This document shows, one piece after another, positions 46,416 to 55,071 of a stretch of 64,000 bases of DNA; positions within the stretch are counted from its first letter, which is position 1, and the number at the start of each line of letters is the position of its first letter. The stretch is taken from positions 1,054,001 through 1,118,000 of the forward strand of contig NZ_JANLCM010000001.1 in NCBI RefSeq assembly GCF_024979235.1, read 5' to 3'. The notes beneath the pieces are model-generated. The model ran no database searches. It was not told the origin of the DNA and saw only the letters and a program-made list of their open reading frames with translations. This DNA comes from Herbiconiux aconitum (GTDB lineage Bacteria > Actinomycetota > Actinomycetes > Actinomycetales > Microbacteriaceae). The position numbers and the translations under genes are program-made.

Positions 46416-46428
46416 TACGATCGGGTGC
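46416..46428 (+). promoter_or_regulatory. Leaderless -10 box for the thioesterase gene
   Basis: TACGAT (46416-46421), seven bases, then GTG 46429. Confidence 0.55.
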
Positions 46429-46977
46429 GTGCACTTCTTCTTCAGAACCCTGCTGCAAACGCTCCGCTCACGTTCCCGTTCGCCCCTCGGCGTCTGGGAT
46501 GTCGGGTCGACCCCGTTCCGGGTGCTCCCAACCGATCTCGACGTTCTGCGACATATGAACAACGGGGTATATCTTTCGATCCTCGATCTCGGGCGACTCG
46601 ATCTGATGCAGCGCACCGGCATGTGGGCGAAGCTGACTGCCCGGGGCTGGTATCCGGTGGTCGTGGCGGAGACGATCAGTTTCCGGCGCTCGCTCGAGCT
46701 GTGGCAGCGATTCGAGGTCGAGACGCGCGTGCTGGGCTACGACGACAAGGCCCTCTTCGTGGAGCAGCGCTTCGTGGTGAAGGGCGAGATCTACGCGCGC
46801 GCCTACCTCCGGGCCCGGTTCCTGAAGCGGTCGGGCGGCGTCGTGACCGTCGACGAACTGCGCGACCTCGCGGGGCCGGCGCCGCAGGACGGGCGGATGC
46901 CGGAATGGCTGCACACCTGGGGCGTCGACGCACAACTGCCGCCGAGCAAGGCGCCGGCGCCGAGCGTGTGGGCCTGA
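46429..46977 (+). CDS. Acyl-CoA thioesterase-like (hotdog fold) protein
   Basis: A 182-residue protein with a 4HBT-type hotdog domain: DLDVLRHMNNGVYLSILDLGR carries the Asp/Asn-His pattern of thioesterases, followed by the long central helix and strands (RFEVETRVLGYDDKALFVEQRF). The substrate is unknown; such proteins often act on medium or long acyl thioesters. The frame is open further upstream, but GTG 46429 has a TACGAT box seven bases before it and gives the normal N-terminus. Confidence 0.8.
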   Translation: MHFFFRTLLQTLRSRSRSPLGVWDVGSTPFRVLPTDLDVLRHMNNGVYLSILDLGRLDLMQRTGMWAKLTARGWYPVVVAETISFRRSLELWQRFEVETRVLGYDDKALFVEQRFVVKGEIYARAYLRARFLKRSGGVVTVDELRDLAGPAPQDGRMPEWLHTWGVDAQLPPSKAPAPSVWA

Positions 46978-47013
46978 GACACGCCGGTCGAGTCGGCCGA
47001 CGGATGCCGCAGC

Positions 47014-47853
47014 TCAGTCGGGATCGGACGGATCGAGCGGGGCGTGGTGGTCGAGGCTCGCAACGCCGCGCTTCCAATAGCCGCTGAGTGCGACCTGCTC
47101 GGCAGGGAGGCCCAGTTCCTGACGCAGGTAGCGGCGCACGGGAATGAGCGTCGATGCCTCACCCGCGCCGAACACGAAGGTGTCGTCGTCGATCGGGCCG
47201 AGGCCGCGGAGCGCGGCGAGCAGCTGATCGGGGGCGTATTCGCGGTAGAGCCAGACGATATCGGCGCGGAGTCGCAGCTCGTTGCTCAGATAGGCCGGAA
47301 CCGAGACATCCGCGACATCGAGCAGTGCCATGATCTCGACCTCGGGCGCGAGCAGTTCGAGCCAGCGTGACAGGGCAGGCAGCGCGGTCTCGTCGGCCAG
47401 GAGGAGCGCGCGGGCGATTCCGGTCGGTGCGAGTCGCGACCCGCGGGGGCCGGCGATCACCAGCGGGTCGCCCGGCGCGGCGCTCGCGGCCCAGGCCGAC
47501 GCGGGTCCGTCGGTGCCATGTGCGCCGTGCAGCACGAAGTCGATGTCGAGTTCGTCGGGGGAGTCTGCCGTCGCCGCGCGGAAGGCGCGGGGCGTGTAGT
47601 CACGCGACACGATCGTGCCCGATTCGGGGCGGCGGATGCCATCGGGTGTCAGCTCGGGAATAGTCAGGATGCCCGTGGCGGGGTCGGCGAAGAACACCTT
47701 CACGTGGTCGGTCGGGCCGTCGCTCGCGAATCCGGCGAGCTCCTCGCCGACGAGGGTGACGCGCGTGAGAGTCGGGGTGAGTGGGGTGACCCGGTCGACG
47801 ACGAGGTGGCGCACGGCCATCGGATGACGGACGACTTCGCGGGTGAAGGACAC
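47014..47853 (-). CDS. Siderophore-interacting protein (ferric-siderophore reductase)
   Basis: A 279-residue NAD(P)H:flavin oxidoreductase of the SIP family that releases iron from imported ferric siderophores. An FAD-binding lobe with SRDYTPRAF (the RxYT motif) is followed by the SIP C-terminal NAD(P)H lobe with FGAGEASTLIPVRRYLR and the diagnostic final SGYWKRG. GTG 47853 has a GGAG five bases upstream and gives a normal N-terminus; the internal ATG at MAVRH would be eleven residues shorter. No siderophore transporter is adjacent. Iron control by DtxR is likely in general, but I see no clear DtxR box. Confidence 0.9.
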   Translation of the reverse strand: MSFTREVVRHPMAVRHLVVDRVTPLTPTLTRVTLVGEELAGFASDGPTDHVKVFFADPATGILTIPELTPDGIRRPESGTIVSRDYTPRAFRAATADSPDELDIDFVLHGAHGTDGPASAWAASAAPGDPLVIAGPRGSRLAPTGIARALLLADETALPALSRWLELLAPEVEIMALLDVADVSVPAYLSNELRLRADIVWLYREYAPDQLLAALRGLGPIDDDTFVFGAGEASTLIPVRRYLRQELGLPAEQVALSGYWKRGVASLDHHAPLDPSDPD

Positions 47854-47914
47854 GGGTACTCCGATCGATGCGGGCGGGGGACGGGTGGGCGGGGCGCCGG
47901 TCCGGTGGGTACGG

Positions 47915-49498
47915 TCAGCGGTCGAGGTCGTCTTCGAGCAAGGCCATCGCGGCGCTGTGGCCGCCGAGTCCCGAGACGGCGCCTCCTCGCTGCGAACCCG
48001 ATCCGCAGAGCAGGATGCGCGGATGCGCGGTGGCCACCCCCCAGCGCTCGGCGGCTGTCGCGAGTGGCGCTTCATCGTCGACGAAGGGCCAGCTCAGCGG
48101 GCCGTGGAAGATGTTGCCGCCCGGCATGCCCAGGGTCTGTTCGAGGTCGGCCGTCGTCTTCGTCTCGATGCAGGGCCGGCCGTGCTCATCCGTCAGCAGC
48201 AGCGACTCGATCGGCTCGGCGAGCACGCTGTTCAAGGAGTCAAGCACGGCCTGCTGCAGCGTGTCGGCGTCGGCGCCGAGGCGGTGCGGGGTGTGCAGGC
48301 CGAAGACGGTGAGGGTCTGCGCGCCCTGCTCCTGCAGCTCGGGCGACAGGATGCTCGGATCGGTCAGAGAATGGCAGTAGATCTCAGCGGGCAGCGGATT
48401 CGGCACGGCGCCCTTCTCTGCGGAACGCACGCCGTCTTCGAGCTGACTGAGCAATTCGTTGATGTGGAAGGTGCCACCGAAGGCCGCCTCCGGCGCGACA
48501 TCGGGGTCACGCAAGCGCGGAAGGCGGGAGAGCAGAAGGTTGACCTTGACCTGGGCGCCTTCGGGGGCAGGTGCCGAGCCGCCGGCCGTCGTCTTACCGA
48601 GCAGCCGTTCGAGCACCGCGGGAGCGACGTTCGCCAGCAGTCGTGTGCCGGTCACGCGGTGCAAGCCGTCGCGCTCGGCCGACGCGGCCCCGCGCATCCG
48701 GTATTCCACCACGCCGTCGGGGGTCACCGACACGACTTCGGCGCCCGTGCGGAACTCCACGCCGGCCTCGCGAGCAGCGTGCACGAGCTCGCCGGTGACG
48801 GCGCCCATGCCGCCCACCGGCACGTCCCAGTCGCCGGTGCCGCCCCCGACCACGTGATAGAGGAAGCAGATGTTCTGCGCCAGCCCGGGGTCGTGAACGG
48901 ATGCGAAGGTGCCGATCAGCGCATCCGTCGCCACGACCCCGCGCACGACGTCGCTCGAGAATCGCTGCTCGATGAGCTCGCCGATGGGCCGCTCGACCAC
49001 GGCCTCCCAGAGTGCGTCGTCGCCGAGCATCCGCCTTGCTTCGCTGCGGGTGAGGAGGGGCTCGGTGACCGTCGGCCAGAGCGCCGCAGCAAGCCGGCCG
49101 AGGTCGGCGGAGAACTGCAGAAACGCGTCGGCGTCGTCGGACGCGCCGACAGCGGCGAAGGAGGCACGAGTCGCCCCGGCGTCTTCGGTGTCGATGAGGA
49201 GCCCTCGATCGGTGCCCGGTAACGGCGTGTAAGACGAATAACGACGACGGCGCAACCGGATGTCGAGGCCGAGTTCGTCGATCACCGAGCGCGGGAAAAG
49301 GCTCACGAGATAGGAGTAGCGCGAGAGCTTCGCATCTATGCCGTCGAAGGCATATGAGGAGACTGCTGCCCCTCCGAGCTCGTCCAGTCGCTCGAGCACC
49401 AAGACCCGTCGACCGGCGCGCGCAAGGTAGCAGGCGGCTACGAGGCCGTTGTGTCCTCCACCGATGATGACTACGTCGAACTCATCCACAGCTTGCAC
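47915..49498 (-). CDS. FAD-dependent oxidoreductase, phytoene-desaturase/PYROXD2-like
   Basis: A 527-residue flavoprotein. The dinucleotide motif DVVIIGGGHNGLVAACYLA is at the N-terminus, with a second FAD contact at the C-terminus (GSGSQRGGAVSGLGG). The layout is that of CrtI-like/PYROXD2-like NAD(P)-FAD amine or polyene oxidoreductases; no carotenoid genes are near, so pigment synthesis is not implied. GTG 49498 lies six bases after a TACGCT box; the frame extends upstream into the putA promoter. Divergent from putA with only 43 bases between starts. Confidence 0.85.
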   Translation of the reverse strand: MQAVDEFDVVIIGGGHNGLVAACYLARAGRRVLVLERLDELGGAAVSSYAFDGIDAKLSRYSYLVSLFPRSVIDELGLDIRLRRRRYSSYTPLPGTDRGLLIDTEDAGATRASFAAVGASDDADAFLQFSADLGRLAAALWPTVTEPLLTRSEARRMLGDDALWEAVVERPIGELIEQRFSSDVVRGVVATDALIGTFASVHDPGLAQNICFLYHVVGGGTGDWDVPVGGMGAVTGELVHAAREAGVEFRTGAEVVSVTPDGVVEYRMRGAASAERDGLHRVTGTRLLANVAPAVLERLLGKTTAGGSAPAPEGAQVKVNLLLSRLPRLRDPDVAPEAAFGGTFHINELLSQLEDGVRSAEKGAVPNPLPAEIYCHSLTDPSILSPELQEQGAQTLTVFGLHTPHRLGADADTLQQAVLDSLNSVLAEPIESLLLTDEHGRPCIETKTTADLEQTLGMPGGNIFHGPLSWPFVDDEAPLATAAERWGVATAHPRILLCGSGSQRGGAVSGLGGHSAAMALLEDDLDR

Positions 49499-49510
49499 GC
49501 CTTGAGCGTA
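49499..49510 (-). promoter_or_regulatory. Leaderless -10 box for the FAD oxidoreductase
   Basis: TACGCT (49510-49505 on the minus strand), CAAGGC, then GTG 49498. Confidence 0.6.
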
Positions 49511-49528
49511 ACCTGCGGTTCCACGTCC

Positions 49529-49541
49529 TATCCTCGAAGAC
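49529..49541 (+). promoter_or_regulatory. Leaderless -10 box for putA
   Basis: TATCCT (49529-49534), seven bases, then ATG 49542. The region where its -35 should lie overlaps the -10 of the divergent oxidoreductase. Confidence 0.6.
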
Positions 49542-52500
49542 ATGGCTGAGCAGAACGACACAGAGTCCCAGCCCGCTTCCCTCGACCTGGCTCACGAGTC
49601 GGTCGAGTTGGCGCGGCGCTGGCTCGACGAGAGCAAGGGTTCTCCCGTCGACCCCTCGGCTGCGCGCCTTGCGGGCGTGCTGAAAGACCCGAACGGACTG
49701 GCCTTCACCGTCGGGTTCGTCGACGGCGTGGCGCGCCCCGAAGACCTCTTCGTCGCGGGGAAGAACCTGCAGAAGCTGGCCAAACGCGTTCCGCAGTTCC
49801 TGCCGTGGTACCTGCGGTCAGCGATCGCGGCCGGCGGCGTGCTCGGCGAGGTGGTACCGGGTGCGGTGGTGCCGATCGCGCGTCGCGTGCTGCGTCGCAT
49901 GGTCGGGCACCTCATCGTCGACGCCCGGCCGGCGAAATTCGGGCCGGCCGTCGAGTCGCTGCGCAGCGAGAGCGTGCGCCTGAACATCAACCTCCTCGGC
50001 GAGGCGGTGCTCGGAGACCGCGAGGCCGCCAATCGGCTGGAAGGCACCAAGGCGCTCCTGCAGAGGCCTGATGTCGACTACGTCTCGGTGAAGGTGTCGT
50101 CGGTGGCGAGCGAGCTCTCGATGTGGGCCTTCGATCAGACCGTCGAGCGCGTGGCCGAGAGCCTCATTCCGCTCTACCGCATCGCCGCGCGTAAGGGGCT
50201 GCTCGGGCCGGAGACCGTGGCTGGGGGCACCGCGGCTCCCAGGCGCAAATTCGTGAACCTCGACATGGAGGAGTACCGCGATCTCGATCTCACGATCGCG
50301 GTGTTCCAGCGCGTGCTCGACCAGCCGGAGTTCCTCGACTTCGAGGCCGGCATCGTGCTGCAGGCCTACCTGCCCGACGCTCTGTCCGCCCTGCAACGGC
50401 TCCACGCCTGGGCCGCCGAGCGTCGCGCGCGCGGCGGGGCGCCGATCAAGGTGCGGGTCGTCAAGGGCGCCAACCTCGCCATGGAGCACGTCGACTCCGC
50501 GCTGCACGGCTGGCCGCTTGCGACGTACGGCACGAAGCAAGACACCGACACCAACTACAAGCGGGTGCTCGATTGGGCGCTGCGACCCGAGAACGTCGAC
50601 GCCGTGCGGATCGGGGTCGCCGGTCACAACCTCTTCGACATCGCCTGGGCCTGGCTTCTGGCGAATCAGCGGGGTGTCGCCGACGCGGTCGATGTCGAGA
50701 TGCTTCTCGGCATGGCGACGGCGCAGGCGGATGCGGTGCGAAAGACGGTCGGCAATCTGCTCCTGTACACGCCCGTGGTCGCCCCGGCCGAGTTCGATGT
50801 GGCGATCGGCTACCTCGTGCGGCGGCTCGAAGAGAACTCCAGCGACGCCAACTTCATGTCGTCGGTGTTCGATCTGGCGTCCGACCCCACGGCTTTCGCG
50901 AAAGAGCGCGACCGTTTCCTCGCCTCCCTCGTGGCTCTCGAAGCCGATCGGTCCGAGGTTCCGCTGCCGAACCGCACGCAAGACCGTCTGCACGGCGAGC
51001 TCGAACCAGCCGGGGGATTGTTCCGAAACGCGCCCGACACCGATCCGTCTCTGCTGGCGAACCGGGTCTGGGGTGCTCGCATCCTGGCTCGGGTCGAGAG
51101 TTCGACCCTCGGCGTGGAGACCACCTCCGCAGCGCTGGTGACGGATGCGATCGCCCTCGAGACCCTGATCGCCGACACGGTCTCGGCCGGTGCTGCCTGG
51201 GGCGCCCTGAGCGCCGCAGAGCGAGCGGGTTCGATCCGTCGGGCCGGGTACGCGCTCGAAGGCAACCGTGACCGGTTGATCGAAGTGATGGCGTCGGAGA
51301 CCGGAAAAACGATCGATCAAGCCGACCCGGAGGTCAGCGAGGCGGTCGATTTCGCGCACTACTACGCCACCACCGCCCTCGAGCTCGACGCGGTCGACGG
51401 GGCGGTCTTCGTGCCGTCGGCGCTGACCGTCGTGGCGCCGCCCTGGAACTTCCCGGTCGCCATCCCGGCCGGCTCGGTGCTTGCGGCGCTCGCGGCCGGC
51501 AGCGCGGTGATCATCAAACCCGCACCGCAAGCCAAGCGCTCGGCGGCGGTCATGGTCGAGGCGCTCTGGGAGGCGGGTATTCCGCGCGACGTGCTCCGGC
51601 TCGTCGACGTCGACGAGGGTGAGTTGGGGCGCCGGCTGATGTCCGATCCGCGGGTCGACCGTCTGATCCTCACCGGCGCCTACGACACCGCGGCACTCTT
51701 CCGGTCCTGGCGGCCTGATCTTCCGCTGCTCGCGGAGACGAGCGGCAAGAACGCGATCGTCGTCACCCCCAGCGCCGATCTCGATCTCGCGGTCGCCGAC
51801 ATCGTGAAAAGCGCCTTCGGGCACGCCGGGCAGAAGTGCTCGGCCGCGAGCCTCGTCATCCTGGTGGGGTCGGTGGCGCACTCGAAGCGGTTCTCCCGGC
51901 AGCTGGTCGACGCGGTGCGGTCGCTCCACGTCGGATACCCGAGCGATCCGACGGTGCAGATGGGGCCGCTGATCGAACCGGCATCGGGCAAACTCACCGA
52001 AGCCCTCACAACTCTCGGCGTCGGCGAGCGGTGGCTCGTCGAGCCCCGCCAGCTCGACGAGACGGGTCGGCTCTGGTCACCGGGCGTGCGCGAGGGTGTC
52101 CTGCCCGGAACCCCGTTCCACCTCACCGAGTACTTCGGACCGGTGCTCGGCATCATGAACGCTCCGACGCTCGAGAAGGCGATCGAGTTGCAGAACGCCG
52201 TGCCCTACGGGCTCACAGCAGGCATCCACTCCCTCGACGCGGCCGAGATCGAGCAATGGCTCGCCGACGTCGAAGCCGGCAACGCCTACATCAACCGCGG
52301 CATCACCGGCGCGATCGTGCGGCGGCAGCCGTTCGGCGGCTGGAAGAAGTCGTCGGTCGGTGCCGGCGCCAAGGCGGGTGGGCCCAACTACCTCGTGCAC
52401 CTCGGGAGCTGGCGCAACGAACCCGGCGCCCCGAGCGAAGGCCTGAGTCTTGCCGGGCTGGATGCGCGCGTCGCCCAACTCCTCGACACGGCGACCGCAG

Positions 52501-53048
52501 GCCTCGAATGGGGAGACTTCGACGTCGCCCGGCGGGGTGCGAAGAGCGACCAGGCGGCGTGGGAGAGCGTCTTCGCTGCGAGCGACGAGTCGGCGCTCGG
52601 CGTCGAACGGAACGTGCTGCGCTACGTTCCGGTGCCCGTCGTCATCCGCCTGTCGGAAGGTGAGCCGCTGCACCAGCTCGTGCGCGTTCTCGCGGCAGCC
52701 ACCCTGGCGCGGTCGACCGTCGTCGTGAGCTCTGCCGCCAAGTTGCCGCGGCCCCTTCGCGCGCTGCTCAAGGAGCGCGGCGTTCGGGTCGTGATCGAGA
52801 ACGACGCGGCGTGGCTGGCCCGGGCGCCGGAGTACGTGGGCCAGGTGCCGCGCATCCGTCTGATCGGCGGCGACGCACGAGCGCTCGCCTTCGCACTCGG
52901 CGGCAGCCCCGACCTCGCGGTCTACGCCGACGAGGTCACGCGGGCAGGCCGGATCGAATTGCTGCCGTTCCTCCAAGAGCAGGCGATCAGCGTCACGAAC
53001 CACCGCTTCGGCAACCCGAGCGTGCTCACCGACGACCTGTTCGAGTAG
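49542..53048 (+). CDS. putA: Bifunctional proline dehydrogenase / P5C dehydrogenase PutA
   Basis: Oxidises proline to glutamate in two steps with FAD and NAD+. The protein has 1168 residues. The proline dehydrogenase barrel spans about 60-470 (LDMEEYRDL, RVVKGANLAMEHVDS, a KQDTDTNYKR substrate loop). The aldehyde dehydrogenase domain spans about 530-1000, with catalytic Cys766 in GQKCSAAS and Glu in LLAETSGKN. A C-terminal domain of about 150 residues follows, as in other PutA forms. No N-terminal DNA-binding RHH domain, so it is not self-regulating like E. coli PutA. Downstream GntR/Lrp regulators and the arginine genes suggest it also receives P5C from ornithine. Confidence 0.95.
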   Translation: MAEQNDTESQPASLDLAHESVELARRWLDESKGSPVDPSAARLAGVLKDPNGLAFTVGFVDGVARPEDLFVAGKNLQKLAKRVPQFLPWYLRSAIAAGGVLGEVVPGAVVPIARRVLRRMVGHLIVDARPAKFGPAVESLRSESVRLNINLLGEAVLGDREAANRLEGTKALLQRPDVDYVSVKVSSVASELSMWAFDQTVERVAESLIPLYRIAARKGLLGPETVAGGTAAPRRKFVNLDMEEYRDLDLTIAVFQRVLDQPEFLDFEAGIVLQAYLPDALSALQRLHAWAAERRARGGAPIKVRVVKGANLAMEHVDSALHGWPLATYGTKQDTDTNYKRVLDWALRPENVDAVRIGVAGHNLFDIAWAWLLANQRGVADAVDVEMLLGMATAQADAVRKTVGNLLLYTPVVAPAEFDVAIGYLVRRLEENSSDANFMSSVFDLASDPTAFAKERDRFLASLVALEADRSEVPLPNRTQDRLHGELEPAGGLFRNAPDTDPSLLANRVWGARILARVESSTLGVETTSAALVTDAIALETLIADTVSAGAAWGALSAAERAGSIRRAGYALEGNRDRLIEVMASETGKTIDQADPEVSEAVDFAHYYATTALELDAVDGAVFVPSALTVVAPPWNFPVAIPAGSVLAALAAGSAVIIKPAPQAKRSAAVMVEALWEAGIPRDVLRLVDVDEGELGRRLMSDPRVDRLILTGAYDTAALFRSWRPDLPLLAETSGKNAIVVTPSADLDLAVADIVKSAFGHAGQKCSAASLVILVGSVAHSKRFSRQLVDAVRSLHVGYPSDPTVQMGPLIEPASGKLTEALTTLGVGERWLVEPRQLDETGRLWSPGVREGVLPGTPFHLTEYFGPVLGIMNAPTLEKAIELQNAVPYGLTAGIHSLDAAEIEQWLADVEAGNAYINRGITGAIVRRQPFGGWKKSSVGAGAKAGGPNYLVHLGSWRNEPGAPSEGLSLAGLDARVAQLLDTATAGLEWGDFDVARRGAKSDQAAWESVFAASDESALGVERNVLRYVPVPVVIRLSEGEPLHQLVRVLAAATLARSTVVVSSAAKLPRPLRALLKERGVRVVIENDAAWLARAPEYVGQVPRIRLIGGDARALAFALGGSPDLAVYADEVTRAGRIELLPFLQEQAISVTNHRFGNPSVLTDDLFE

Positions 53049-53060
53049 CCCCACCCTCCC

Positions 53061-53120
53061 CGCGACTCGCCGATATCCGCCGTCTTTACGGCGACATGGG
53101 GCGGATATTGGCGAATCGCG
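53061..53120. terminator. Long hairpin between convergent putA and GntR genes
   Basis: Arms of 21 bases (53061-53081 and 53100-53120) pair with one G-U and one mismatch around an 18-base loop containing TTTACGG. It could end transcription from both sides; its length also recalls the palindromic elements elsewhere in the window. Confidence 0.6.
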
Positions 53121-53141
53121 AGGAGTGACGGACGCCGAGGG

Positions 53142-53564
53142 CTACTCGGGAGTGGCGCCGACGCCCGTGCCGAGGCCGAGAGCGGCGCGGGCGAGGTCGA
53201 GGGCCTCTGTCGGGTCGACGCCGAGCGACTCGGCGCGATCGGCGAAAGCGCGCGCGGCCGCCTGCAATTCGCGGTGCGCGGGGGAGCCGGTGGCGGCCAC
53301 GAAGGAGCCGAGGCGTCCGCGGGTCTCGATCAGCGCATCCGTCTCGAGTTCACGGTAGGAGCGGGCTACGGTGTTGACCGCCAGCCCGAGTTCGGCGGCA
53401 AGGGCACGCACGGTCGGCAGCCGCACCCCGGCTGCGAGCTCTCCCGATGCGACGGCATCCCGGATGCGCATCCGAAGCTGCTCGAACGGGGGCACGCCCG
53501 ACGCGGGATCGATGCGCAGCTCGATGCCGAGCCCACCGCCGCCAGCGCTTCTGCCCGGGCTCAC
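53142..53564 (-). CDS. GntR-family regulator, YtrA subfamily
   Basis: A 140-residue regulator: the winged HTH at about residues 20-90 (PPFEQLRMRIRDAV, LPTVRALAAELGLAVNTVARSYRELE) followed by a short helical tail of about 45 residues. The absence of a large effector domain marks the YtrA type, which usually controls adjacent ABC exporters; none is adjacent here. Its stop is close to the putA hairpin and its start is four bases from the end of the Lrp gene, so the two regulators are probably co-transcribed. Confidence 0.88.
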   Translation of the reverse strand: MSPGRSAGGGGLGIELRIDPASGVPPFEQLRMRIRDAVASGELAAGVRLPTVRALAAELGLAVNTVARSYRELETDALIETRGRLGSFVAATGSPAHRELQAAARAFADRAESLGVDPTEALDLARAALGLGTGVGATPE

Positions 53565-53568
53565 GCCG

Positions 53569-53997
53569 CTACCGCCGGATCAGGTTCGAGAGCACGATCG
53601 CACTCCGCGTGTGGTCGACGTTCGGCGCGATGCGCACCCGCTCGAGCGCATCCTCGAGACTCGGGATGTCGCGCGACCGGATGTGCACGATCGCGTCGGC
53701 GCTGCCCGTCACGGTGCCGGCATCGACCACCTCAGGCACCCCCGAGAGAATGCGCTTCAGTTCGGCCGGCGCCACCGTGCCCCGGCAGAAGAGCTCGACG
53801 TAGGCCTCGGTGACCGTGCCGTCGAGTGCGGGGTTCAGCTGGATCGTGAACCCGGTGATGATGTCGTCGGCCACGAGGCGATCGATCCGGCGTTTCACCG
53901 CCGAAGCCGACAGCCCGATCACTTGGCCGATGTCACCGTATCCGCTTCTCGAATTGATCTTGAGAAGGTCGATGATGCGGTGGTCCAAAGCGTCCAT
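53569..53997 (-). CDS. Lrp/AsnC-family regulator
   Basis: A 142-residue leucine-responsive-type regulator: N-terminal HTH (about 1-50, YGDIGQVIGLSASAVKRRIDRL) and a C-terminal RAM ligand-binding domain with the GxxDxxxH-type strand (GSADAIVHIRS). It is divergent from the arginine-catabolism genes, 201 bases away, and is their likely regulator, sensing arginine or ornithine. ATG 53997 follows TAGCAT by seven bases; the upstream open frame is not supported. Confidence 0.9.
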   Translation of the reverse strand: MDALDHRIIDLLKINSRSGYGDIGQVIGLSASAVKRRIDRLVADDIITGFTIQLNPALDGTVTEAYVELFCRGTVAPAELKRILSGVPEVVDAGTVTGSADAIVHIRSRDIPSLEDALERVRIAPNVDHTRSAIVLSNLIRR

Positions 53998-54010
53998 GCC
54001 GCCGATGCTA
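53998..54010 (-). promoter_or_regulatory. Leaderless -10 box for the Lrp gene
   Basis: TAGCAT (54010-54005 on the minus strand), seven bases, then ATG 53997. Confidence 0.55.
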
Positions 54011-54198
54011 CGCCAGGAACTTGCGCCAAAACCGAATCTCCGCAATTTTCGCGTGCAGAGCAGCGTGAAATCGCGGAATGCGCGTGCAAGACTGAATAAG
54101 GCGTGCCCCGGTCGGGGCCCCAGGACAGCGCGCTGGTCCGCCATCCGACTTCGAACAATCCGCTCGTCACGAGCAGTTCGCTTGTTCAAGGAGACCGT

Positions 54199-55071
54199 AT
54201 GTCGACGCCGACCCTCAATTCCCCCACCGCCGAGCAGAGCGCGCGTCTGCCCCGCACGGCGACCCCGCGCCACTATCTGATGTGTCGCCCCGAGCACTTC
54301 ACCGTGGCATACCGCATCAACCCGTGGATGGACCCCGCCGTTCCCACCGATACCTCACTCGCGGTGCGCCAGTGGCAGACCCTCTACGACACCTATCGCG
54401 AGCTGGGGCACGAGGTGCAGCTGATCGACCAGATCGTCGGCCTGCCCGACATGGTCTACACCGCCAACGGCGGCTTCGTGATCGGCAACGTCGCGTACGG
54501 CGCGAAATTCACGCACCCCCAGCGGCAGCCCGAAGGGCCCGCGTTCATGGACTGGTTCCGGGAGAACGGCTACGACGTCGTCGACCCGCAGAACGTCAAC
54601 GAGGGCGAGGGCGACTTCCTGCTCGTGGGGCCGCGCATCCTGGCCGGCACCGGCTTCCGGAGTGCCACCGACAGCCACCACGAGATCGGCGAGTTGTTCG
54701 ACCGCGAGGTCGTCAGCCTGACGCTGGTGAACCCGAACTTCTACCACCTCGACACCGCGATCTCGGTGCTCGATCCGCTCACCGACGACGCCGGCGCGAA
54801 CATCGCCTACCTGCCGAGCGCGTTCGACGCCGACAGCCGCGCCACGCTGGAGCGCCTCTATCCGGATGCGATCATCGTCAGCGAGCAAGACGGTTCGGTG
54901 CTCGGCCTCAACTCGATCTCCGACGGCTACAACGTGGTCATCGCGGTCCGCGCGAAGGGCTTCGAGCAGCAGCTCCGCGACCGCGGCTACAACCCCATCG
55001 GCGTCGACCTCTCCGAGCTCCTGCTCGGCGGCGGCGGAGTGAAGTGCTGCACGCTGGAGCTCCGCTCATGA
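54199..55071 (+). CDS. DDAH-superfamily amidinohydrolase, probable arginine dihydrolase
   Basis: A 290-residue guanidino-group-modifying enzyme with the five-fold pseudosymmetric DDAH/arginine deiminase fold. Asn41 (INPWM), Asn90 (VYTANGG), Glu137 (EGEGDF), His183 (FYHLDTA) and Cys283 (GGVKCCT) line up with active-site residues; Asn90 stands where classical DDAH and arginine deiminase have Asp. The spacing 41-90-137 equals that I recall for Asn22-Asn71-Glu118 of the cyanobacterial arginine dihydrolase ArgZ, which makes ornithine directly. The overlap with rocD, which needs ornithine, supports this. Pipelines will probably call it dimethylargininase. AAGGAGA Shine-Dalgarno; start ATG 54199. 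Confidence 0.8.
   Translation: MSTPTLNSPTAEQSARLPRTATPRHYLMCRPEHFTVAYRINPWMDPAVPTDTSLAVRQWQTLYDTYRELGHEVQLIDQIVGLPDMVYTANGGFVIGNVAYGAKFTHPQRQPEGPAFMDWFRENGYDVVDPQNVNEGEGDFLLVGPRILAGTGFRSATDSHHEIGELFDREVVSLTLVNPNFYHLDTAISVLDPLTDDAGANIAYLPSAFDADSRATLERLYPDAIIVSEQDGSVLGLNSISDGYNVVIAVRAKGFEQQLRDRGYNPIGVDLSELLLGGGGVKCCTLELRS

Noticed and set aside
49818..51929. A 703-codon open frame antisense to putA
   Set aside because: Charged, repetitive antisense translation; PutA on the other strand is complete and conserved throughout.
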